64,000 nt of DNA from Lingula anatina (lineage: Eukaryota > Brachiopoda > Lingulata > Lingulida > Lingulidae), in assembly GCF_001039355.2 (NCBI RefSeq), contig NW_019775781.1, forward strand, positions 122,195 through 186,194, in the 5' to 3' direction. Positions 46,410 to 56,200 of the stretch are shown in pieces (position 1 is the stretch's first letter; every line of letters begins with the position of its first letter). Below the pieces are notes generated by a model. The model searched no databases. It was not told the origin of the DNA and saw only the letters and a program-made list of their open reading frames with translations. Both the position numbers and the translations under genes were made by a program.

Positions 46410-46641
46410 GTGAGTTGATCTATTGACTTTAGGTGGCACTTGCCCACCTTCTTGATAAACTATTAATATCTTGATTAATTATCAATATCAACACACACAC
46501 ACACACAAAGGAAATTGCAAGAATATTCCGTGTACATACTGTGACAAAAACATCCAACATATCAAAATGGTGCTCCTGATAATTGATGTTTTGATTAAAA
46601 TAATATCAACTTAATTGCTTAACAAGATATTTTTTCCGAAG

Positions 46642-46894
46642 GTATTTAGGAAGGACTCACAGGAAGCGGAAGAAACCAGTCAAGAGAGGATAGGCAGAGT
46701 CATATTCTTGGCTTTTCGTAAAGTGGAGGCGTTTACCCTTCCTGCTCCAGGGCTTAGGAAAGTTTTGTTGGATATTGCAGCAAATGCTGATGATATCGAC
46801 CCCGAATTCAATGAGAGAATGGACGAATTAATAGAATACATCCTGTCTAGTCTAGAATGCAAGCGAGGGATGACTGTGGGCTCTAAGATAACAG
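46642..46894 (+). CDS. GBP-like B exon 5 (helical domain start)
   Basis: The exon is 253 nt, acceptor TTCCGAAG, donor ACAG|GTATGG. It encodes VFRKDSQEAEETSQERIGRV and IDPEFNERMDELIEYILSSL. It is a close paralogue of 3262-3511. Confidence 0.85.
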
Positions 46895-47126
46895 GTATGG
46901 TGGTTCCTTTACTTATATGAATGCGCGAGGAATGAATGCATTTCAGTTTATTCCAATTATAAAGTATATGTATGTCTCTTTATAGATAAGATTCGGCCTG
47001 AAGAAAATATATCAAAGCAGATATTTTCATAGCGATACATGTATTTTGACATTTTAGGGTACATTTTTGTTTTGTAACATGATATAAGTGAGTTTGTCAT
47101 CAGCTAAAGAAACCTCAAAGTCAATA

Positions 47127-47406
47127 CAGTGGCGGATTTGAAGGGGAGGGGTCAGGGGTTCCCGACCCCCCCCCCCCCCCCCTTCGATTTCTGGTCCTCT
47201 CTTGAAATGAGAATTTTGTCTAACTGAATCATAGTTCTAAACCATACCAAATGGCACCGTTCACCCTCTAAGATACCAAAAATGTTCGGGGCCCGTAATC
47301 GCACCCCAAACCCTACGCCAAGTTAGGAGGGCTGGAAGGTCGGCTTCGCATCCGCGAACCCCCCCCCCCCCCCTCTCCCCTTCATATAATCCTGGATCCG
47401 CCCTTG
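47127..47406. mobile_element. MITE-like element, CAGTGGCGGAT-ended (copy 2)
   Basis: It begins CAGTGGCGGATTTGAAGGGG and ends CCTGGATCCGCCCTTG. It has C-runs and TCGGCTTCGCATC inside, inverse to the copy at 19028-19338. It lies in a GBP-like B intron (46895-47894), which otherwise holds nothing recognised. Confidence 0.7.
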
Positions 47407-47894
47407 GATAATATGATGATTCGCACAAGGTAAGTATGGCTCAAAACACTTTGGTTAACAGGCATAACATAACTAAAGATTTCTTTACACTGGCGTATAT
47501 TATGGAGCTGAAATCGACCCTTTAAACGCTGAGTGGAAGGATGGGACAAAACAGACAAGACTTGCCACTCACGGGTCGACAGCGTCTTATAAAGGCCGGT
47601 GTGACAGGAATGCTTGTCAGCTAGGAATCGTACTGCCTTTCCCATTACTTTGTACAGGTGGCATTTGTCTCATGTACTTACCCCAATACTCCGACCAACC
47701 GTAGGTTGTACTTATCATATGGAACCCCAGTACTTCTATTCCTAGGACTGCCATTTCCGTCACATCGGCGTAGTGATACATATATATAGGACACCGGAAG
47801 GTTTAGTAGAAAACAATCTAATTTTCATTAATTATAACTGCAATTTATATTAAATGTTTAAGCGCATTTTAATGTCAGCTCACTTGATGCCTAG

Positions 47895-48049
47895 GGGATC
47901 AGCTTGCCACAATGTTAAAGGACTATGTAAAAGCTGTCAATGATCCAGACACCATACCTGCCATGAAGAGTGCCTGGGATGCTAGTGTGGAGTTAAGACG
48001 CAAGAAAATACTGGAAGACATGGTGGCGAAATACAACACAGAAATGACG
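47895..48049 (+). CDS. GBP-like B exon 6 (helical domain)
   Basis: The exon is 155 nt, acceptor GCCTAG, donor ACG|GTACGT. It encodes DQLATMLKDYVKAVNDPDTI and SVELRRKKILEDMVAKYNTE. It is nearly identical to 3626-3780. Confidence 0.85.
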
Positions 48050-50033
48050 GTACGTGAAACATATTATGGCATTAAGTGGTATGTATTGGGGCAGGGGAAT
48101 TTTTTGTTCTCCAAGCTGCACTGCCGTTTGTCTTCTTTTCACTTTGGCTAAGAAGGAATCTCGTTTGACCAGAAAACTGTGTCTGTCATGCCCACAATGA
48201 TGTATTAATTGACTGCAGTTGTTAGATTCAAATATGTACTTACCAGTGCATCTGGTTATTTGCTTGCCCAATCTCTAGATCTATTATATGCACTGTCACT
48301 GTAAATTTAACTAGCAGTTTGTAAGCAACACTAAAAACATAATCAGCTGCGCGTGCCAAACTAGTGAACTAAAGGACAGTTCGCTACGCGTGCCACGCGT
48401 TAGCATGGGTTCTAGCCTCTTAAAGCTATAATCCTATCGTCGCAACAAACAATGGGGACCTTCTGGCTGATGTATCCTGTTGTTAATTAGACCTAGTTAC
48501 AGCGGATTGTCGCGCTCGCGCTGGACCACAGAAATCGGCGTTATGGGGTTCACTCGTTTAAAGTATTGTGTTATTCCACTTAAGCTATTGTGTTTGTGCG
48601 TTCGAATTTTGAAGGGATTTATACGGCCCTCCTTTTTTTGTCCGCCCCCTTCTATTCACCAGATAGGGATTAAAACATTTCGAACGTTGTTAGTAGTATA
48701 AGTAAGTCGTTTTCGACCTGCATTTTGGAACGGGGCTATATACTTTCAATGTAATTTTTTTTAGTGAACCTTGAACCTTTTGCGGGGCAGTATAATTTTA
48801 ATGCAATTTCTTAGTGACCCCTGAAGCAGAATGGAGGCTTTGCAAGCGAATTTTAATGACAATCATTTTAGTGTAAACAAGGGACGAGCAAATTTCAAAG
48901 ACGATTCAATAAAATCTAGAAGGTTTTTTGTTAAAGAATAAATATAATTGTGTAGCGAGCAAAGAAGCGTGAAGGAGGACGCTTCGACCCCCTTTTCTAG
49001 AAATACGCAGACGAATGCGTTTGGTGCGCCGGCACCCGTCTCGTGTTTGTGAGTCTACGGAATGCGTTAAGGCTCGCATGAGCTAGAAACCTTTTGAAAT
49101 ACATTGCGCCCAACCGGTCTGCACTAACCATGCAGTAAATCGATCTTTTCATTACTGATGTCTCTTAGCTGGCCCGTATTATGCTCTTAGGAAAGAGTGA
49201 AGGTGTCAATCAAACGTTATATAGTTTACTGTAAAGACCCACTCTACACTATTTTTCACAGAAGAACGCGTTTGGTGCCCATGCGTGTAAAGCGCGTTAA
49301 AGGTCATTGAAAAGAAAAAAATAAACACCGCTGCTCCTTGTATGCATATTTTATTTAAAAGACACTAGATATCTAAGGGTTCAGTAGATACCCCATCTTC
49401 TAGCACTTTTCGTTTAGAATAGAAATAACTAAAGGCGTCTCTATGTTGAAGATACGAATACATAGTATTGTTAAATAAACGTATCCCCCTATTGACGCCA
49501 CTACCGCTTTGTTTATTTAAAAGTACATCTAAATACTTACTTTTATCTATGTTATTACTATTNGCCCTGATTATTACATAATCACTACTGTGTGACACGC
49601 GTCGTCTAAAATTAATGTTAACATTGCGATGACGCTCTTCAATCCAAACTAATCAATTGCACATAATTCTAAATCAACTGACACGTGTCAACAGGATTGT
49701 TTGTGTATCTGGACTTCCTAAATGGCCAATAAGTATTTTGTTTAATATGGTAATTGGTAAGGGGACATTCCGGCGGCACTGTACAAAGGGATGAAATTTA
49801 CCTGTGGGATAACAAGAAATGTGTATGAACACAAATCACAAGGAATAGCCGTACAGTGTCCATTAATCAGCGGTAATGTTAATTAACGGCCATTACGTTT
49901 TATCCAATACTTCACGTCTGCTGATCGTCATTGTGATTTGTATGAAAAATCATATTCGATATATGCGTCAAATAAAGTATCTTCCTGAAAAAATTGCAGT
50001 AAAGGAAGTAAAATTGTCACTATGTTTGTTAAT
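48050..50033. other. Between GBP-like B and chitin synthase: no supported gene
   Basis: I looked for the expected GBP exons (KAIEKVC-like, coiled coil) and found none. A minus-strand frame at 49365-49598 (HSSDYVIIR...LDVLLNKQSGSG) is open with one ambiguous base at 49563 and is not recognised. It could be a chitin synthase tail exon, but the phase does not fit simply. Confidence 0.5.
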
Positions 50034-50272
50034 TTATACTTGTGTATACATTAAGTTTTGGTTGTATTCTGGATCACCTGCACTTTGGCAACAGGAAATG
50101 ACATTCCCTCGCCAGGATATGTTGCATCTTAGTTTTTGGCAACAGCAAGCGCCATTTCCTTCACCCAAGTTCGCACGCGCCAACAAATGGATGAAGGTCA
50201 GCAGACGATGGCACAGCATGGCCAGGAACTGTACGATAAGCAGGAAGCAGAAGATGAACAGAAACACTAGAC
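50034..50272 (-). CDS. Chitin synthase exon m (last membrane helix)
   Basis: The acceptor is TAATTACAG. GLVFLFIFCFLLIVQFLAML is followed by CHRLLTFIHLLARANLG. The frame can run on to TAA at 50034-50036, giving a Cys-rich tail, or splice at TTGG|GTGAAG (50164) to an exon I cannot place. The end at 50034 is therefore provisional. Confidence 0.75.
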
Positions 50273-53200
50273 CTGTAATTAGATGTGTCACCGAATAAAT
50301 TAATATGTACTCTTCAGTAAAGTATATGTTCATGGGTTAATAAAATAAATTTGTTATATGCAAGGATATAATTTGATTAAATTATTTTCCTGGGAAAATA
50401 GAAGACCGCATTATAATGAAAGACAATTAATGTAGCCGTGACAATAAAAATATCGTGTATTATGTATTCATACGAACGCTAAACTAGTATACATTTCATA
50501 TAAAAATCGAAACTATAGGGACCTCATATTACCTAGTGGATTATTCCCAAAAAGTTGGAGGTCGGGTTTTTCTGGGTCTGTAACCAAGTTACCAAGGGTC
50601 AGGAATATTGTGAGCCACAACGTGTTTACTACCGCAAACCACATCAGCGCCGTCTTGCGGAGATCCATCAGCTCATCTAAATAATCAAAATGTCTGCGAT
50701 TGGAGCGACACTATTATGTTTTACATAGTTCGTGAAATTTAATTCGTTTACATAGTTATTAGATTAAATTAAAGATGAAACCATTTAACAGGTTTGAAAA
50801 GAGATTTACTCATTGGGCCATTTACTTTTCAGTGCGTCCTCCTTTTCCTTGAACACGGCTGTCGGCTTTAGGCGAGCAGCTATAAGTTTCTCCCAAAATA
50901 GTTGCTCTCTTTCCGGGAGTTCAGAAGACTCGCAGCTTTTCAATTGGCCTCGGACCTCCATCAAGTTTGCTTCATCTACAAAAGCAGAAAAAGTGGAAGC
51001 TATATAATCCAGACACTACCTAGGTTTCTTTTGAGTTTCAATTGTATGCAACAACAATTACCTGGTGATATAACTTGCTGCTAAGAATGAATGTTTCACT
51101 AATGAATATCAGTTTTGATGAAATATTACACTTTAGAGCATACGTCGTCTAAAGATGTATAACACATGCACATTGCATGTATTTTAGGATTACACTGTAT
51201 GAAGAAATATGTCATATTTCATGAATGACATAACATACATTAGTTAGTAGGGCATACAAACTTTCTGTTAAGAGAGATATGACTGTAATTTAATTTGTGT
51301 GTAAATACAACAGATAATGGAGTAATAATTGAGACAGACATCCACGTGGTCTTACCAGGAGTAGGCGGTCGAAGCTGCTGGATGGACTGGTACAGGCGCT
51401 TTAGGTGACCTGGTTTTGAACAAAAGGTTATCATGTTGTAATGCACACAAAAATATGCGTATTCCGTGTACATGCACTTACTAAATTATACTTTTTGTAC
51501 TGTATTTAATGGATAATGTGAAAACGTCATATTTCAAAGGCCTGCACTTGCGCACACAAACACGTTAATGATCGTAGACTGAGAAAATGGCTTGGGGGAG
51601 GGGGGCAGCTGTTGTAGGTCTACAATACATGCAAGCAGGCTATATGCACCGTCTATGGAACTCATCTAGAAGCTGACTGACGGAAAATTTTGAGACTGCT
51701 TGTGGATTGGGAGAAAAGAAAATGCTGACATTGTTCACTGTCATCTTGCATTATTTTTAAATGCTAAAGCGAGTAGATAAGCATGTCTACACGCAAACAC
51801 TGTCCAAGCGCACAGGTAAAGTCTGTGCCCGAAACGTTTCATTTTACTGGCCTTTCGGACCGCCAGTTTTCTAAAATCTTCAGCTCTGTATTACAAATCA
51901 CTGGTCCAAATAAAAATGTCAATCAGAGCAGAATTTTCACCCTATTACATGCTAATACTAGTTATGATAAGACCTTTATTTTGTCAAATCTTTCTGGTCA
52001 GGAACACTTTCACTCATGGAGACACATTCAGAAATATCTATGGAAATTTAAGGAACCTGGTCCGCACGAAATTTTACTGGCCACAGGCGTCTACCCTAGG
52101 TTCTAGATTCCGGTATTGCCAGCTCGATCTTGATTTCATATATAACCCATAGCAGCAATACCAGGCTCTAGCGAACAGCGGCAACTCGGGGCCGTTCTTC
52201 TTCAAAATTCTGCCTGGGGCGCTTCCATATTTGGAAGTCACACGTCACAGTTGTGTCCGCCTGGATCCATATTTGGAAGTCATAGGTCTCGTACGTCACA
52301 GGTTTGACCGCCTGGAGCTGCCTTTCCCGCCTTGCGCTGAAGTTATCTCGTGCAGACGAGACAAGAAGCAATTAAAGTGCCTTAGAAGTTTGAATTGAAA
52401 ATATCTTGCAGTCGAAGGTCAGTGCCACAATACAAGCAACATTCTGCTGTAAAAACTGATTTTTGTGTTGCCATTGAGCATGCCCTTATAGTGGTATCGG
52501 GCATACAGTGTATTGTGCACGTGTATATCTCGTGTATATCTCAGGACTAAATGTTCTTTGATAGGCAAAAAATGCAAAAAACATTGGATATACCTTTTCT
52601 TTTCGAAGAATATAATTTTTTCACTTTACATCTTAAATACAGCAAATAAAATTAAATAAAGCAGAATTAAATTTGTTTTACGTTTCATTTTCGTCTGATG
52701 ACATTCAACTGCAGATTCACTGCGGAGCAGTTCTATTTGATTGACGGAAGCCTAACATGGCCGCTGTACCTCAGAGCTAGTAAAAATGACTCCAAGGTAT
52801 ATTTAATATTTACAAGCAAATTTTTACGTTGCTCTGACACTCAAGGTACAGGCGTCGGACCAATGACCATTTAAAGTCGCACATTCTAAAGGTATTAAAA
52901 TAACATCTACCTGGTTTGTGAATTCCAAATTTATTCCTCAGTTGATATTTGTCAGTGGTGGTCATCAAGTCATCAAAATGGTCTAGTAGTGCTTCCCTAT
53001 ATCTTACGAGGCCTATGGAGTTAACCCACCTTTCCTGAAAGTTTAATCCATAATTTAAAAGCGTGCTTATAACAATAAGAAAAGAAAATTTTTGTGTCAG
53101 ATTTAATTTTACATTAATTATATTTGATTTATCCTCTTTATGACAAACTAAAAATTTGCTTTATAAAGACTTACATATATATTTATACGTGTCTTTCATT

Positions 53201-56200
53201 AATACCTATTCAAGTGACTGATACCATACAAAGGAAGAGACATTCAACTAATAAATCGTTATACGCTCACTTGGCAACAGAGACTGGTCTACAGAAGGCA
53301 GATTTCACTCTGTGAAAGGCAGGGTTATAAACTGCTAATTTTGTGACTCTGTTAAAGGCAGATGTCTACATTGTATGAATTGTTTATTCTTATTTTTGTT
53401 TCATTGTTGTAAATAAAATCTGTTGCTGATTTATATGCATTGTTTGGTCTTCTGTGAGTTTGGAATTTAATTGTGCGGACCTACGGCAAGTTACACTTTA
53501 AAAAATAAATGGTAAAATTTTCAGTTGCCTTTTCACAACAGTGTTTTAAGATGTTTTATCTAAAGGTTAGATAAACCATAACTCAGCCATTTACAAATCT
53601 GTAATACTAGTGCATCAGTTGGTACGATGCGCATAAGGAACTTTTAAATATATTGCTATGTTCAATTTCGAAACTAAAATAACATCAAGGCAAGTACTGT
53701 AAATGACATTAACACTGGTATATGTAAATAAGCCTTGATAATGACGGCCCCCATATCAAGTCTTTTCCACCTGTATTAAGACTTGTCTATTTAAGCTTTA
53801 AAGAATGAGCGATTAAGAAACAGCCGCGCCTTGATTAGGTCGTTACGTTAGACAATGAATTAAAATGTATTCTATGTGACATTTTCGAGAGCTAAATGAT
53901 ACTTCTACTCTTATCGAGAAAAAAAAGGCAAATTTCTTCAAAACTCGAATTATTGCTCTCTCAGCCCATGCGTTTCTACCATTTCTAATCAAATAAGCAG
54001 AGTACTAAACGAATAAACGAGTAGCAAATGGCGTCATCGGGTATTTTTTTTTTATTTTTTATTTTTTTGTTCGAGTAGCTTTGTGGGATATTTAACCATA
54101 AAAACATGGCTTTTGGATATTTTATTCACGTACAGAAACATTCAATGTTGAATATCAGAAGCCAAAATTTGCCAACGAGTGACAAAATCATGTTATTTAA
54201 CGGTTACCTAGCTGGCGTTTTGCTTCAAAGGAAATACCTCAGCTCTCACTGAATGTGTCGATGATATCCATCAACACATTTTTACAATATATTTTATTAC
54301 ACCCTCACCTTCTCTGCCGTGTTTGTTGGTACCTGTGGGTCTATCTGAAAGGTGGGAAGTTTTTGTACCTCTGCGTGTACCAGGTTAACGTGGTCCCCAT
54401 TGATTATGCCGACTTGGCGAATTTCCTGAAAAAAATCAAAGAAATATGTTTTCGAGGACCATATGTGGTCTAGGTATCTACATTTATATGCTCTCTATTG
54501 ATAACAACAAATCAATCTAATATTATACCATTGTAGTTTGTATTTGATTGATTTGAGCTTGGTATGTACTTCATGGAATGATAGGTCATTGCATAATTCC
54601 TGGGTCGATAGTGACGCCTCTGCAGTTCTGTGACGGGACACATGACATTAGAAGACAATATACCTCTTTGCTCATCCCGGCAATAAAAGTGGTGTCGTCA
54701 TAACCTAGCTTTTTAAAATTGTCCTCACAAGCCTATAAAACAAGTTTGAAATAATGATTATAAAATTAAAATAAAATATTCGAAGCACTTCAAAGCAAAA
54801 GGCGTCTTTTATAATTATTTTAAAAAAAAATCAACTTTTCAGCACTTTCAGGTAAAAATACGTATGTTGGGGTTTCTAAGAGGTATTATTTTTTTGTGTA
54901 ATTGTTAACAATATTATCAATCTAGTTCACAAACCACTGCGAATGTATAGACTTGACATTTAAAATGGAATATTTTTCTTTCTAGGTAAGTAGAAAGTAG
55001 AAATGCGCTTTTTAATGCTCAGATCTCACACAAGATATGCAATTGGAAAAGTGTGTAGTCAGGTATGTCGTTACCAATTAACTGACTACACCATGGCTGT
55101 AGCACTGCTGCATTGCGCAAATCTGGGCTCCGTATCTCGAAATGTTCGCTATGTTGCGCACGTGCGCAAGTGTCTCGATTCCATAACCGATTCTATTTCG
55201 AGAAACGGCGCCATGGAATCGAGACGCTTGGGTCATTGACAGCATCAGTATTTGGAGTGGATAACTCATTGGTGACAAAACACCAATGATGCAGTGTAGT
55301 TATCGAGGACAACCTGGACCACTCAAATATGATCTGGGAACCAATTGACTACCATTTGATAGGGGGCAGCTTAGAGACAATTTCAGGTTACATGGTGAAA
55401 TTCCGGTTCAAACAGAGGACTATTAACCGCACATAACTTACAGAACCAAGCAAATGAGCAGCTACCTGTACCTTGGCCATCGAGATCACCAGATTTGAAC
55501 TATATAGAAAAATGTGGGTAGGTCATTACTCCTCGAATCAACAGCCTTCTTATCCTACATAAACAGTGAGCTGGGATGATATTCCAAATTTAACCCAGAA
55601 AACCTATTCCAAGGAATGCCTTGGCGCTTGAGAACCCGGGTGCGTGTAGCAGCCAGATGAGGTCAGACGCACACGCGGCCGTTACTGTGACTAGACACTG
55701 ACATGAGGGTCCTGTGGGGCGTGTAACAGTTAAACAGATGATAATTTGGAAAAATATGGATATCAAAAATATCGCTTTTAATGGTAGTAGTAAGGAATCA
55801 ACGCGACAGTTACTATCGATGGGTGGATTGTGGGTTGTTTGTTTGTTTGTTTGTCTGTCTGTCTGTCTGTTTGTTTGTTTATCTGTCTGTCTGCCTCTTT
55901 GTTTGTCTCCGTCTATCTGTCTGTTTGTCTGTCTGCCTGTCTGTTTGTCTGTTTGTCTGTCTGTCTGTCTCTCTGTTTTCTTGTTTATCTATCTGTATGT
56001 TTGTCTGTCTGCCTGTCTGTCTGTTTGCTTGTTTATTTGTTTGTTTTGAGGGAGGGGTAACTATGGCTACCAATGTTTTTTTTAATTCTTATTTATTTTT
56101 TATGACATCATTTTGATTTTCAGTCTCGTCTCATCTTATAGGTAAAAGTGCGCTTGCACTGAAGTTTGTTCCAGTGCATTATTGGGTTGTTTATTTGGAG

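Larger units (their letters stand above)
39117..48049 (+). pseudogene. Guanylate-binding-protein-like gene B: GTPase domain plus first helices, stop in exon 3
   Basis: Six exons (39117-39426, 39714-39850, 41291-41411, 46229-46409, 46642-46894, 47895-48049) join in phase. They encode the GBP GTPase domain: P-loop GAARSGKS, the AFELG..TFGIWM switch region, IDSEGTG (DxEG), then MWLLRD where GBPs have their (T/V)LRD base-recognition motif. The helical-domain start follows, paralogous to locus A. Exon 3 has an in-frame TAA at 41401-41403, where a single change from GAA would keep the frame into DLK. No later helical or coiled-coil exons are found before the opposing chitin synthase gene. Together this suggests a truncated, inactive duplicate, unless the stop is a sequence error or the missing exons lie outside recognisable range. 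Confidence 0.75.

Noticed and set aside
49365-49598. Minus-strand frame as the final chitin synthase exon
   Set aside because: Its best acceptor gives the wrong phase for exon m and no known tail motif is present; left unassigned.
50150-50270. Plus-strand reading with a coiled-coil-like QQMDEGQQTMAQHGQELYDK end, tempting as a GBP-like B tail exon
   Set aside because: It is the exact antisense of the chitin synthase membrane exon m, which has strong homology and matching phase.
51783-52106. 107-aa plus-strand ORF inside a chitin synthase intron
   Set aside because: No recognisable motif or repeat context; a chance ORF cannot be excluded.
55830-56116. Cys/Val/Leu-rich ORFs in three frames over the left TIR, and mirror ORFs at 58713-58994
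   Set aside because: They are translations of the TGTC/TTTG simple repeat; all frames are open and none has codon character.
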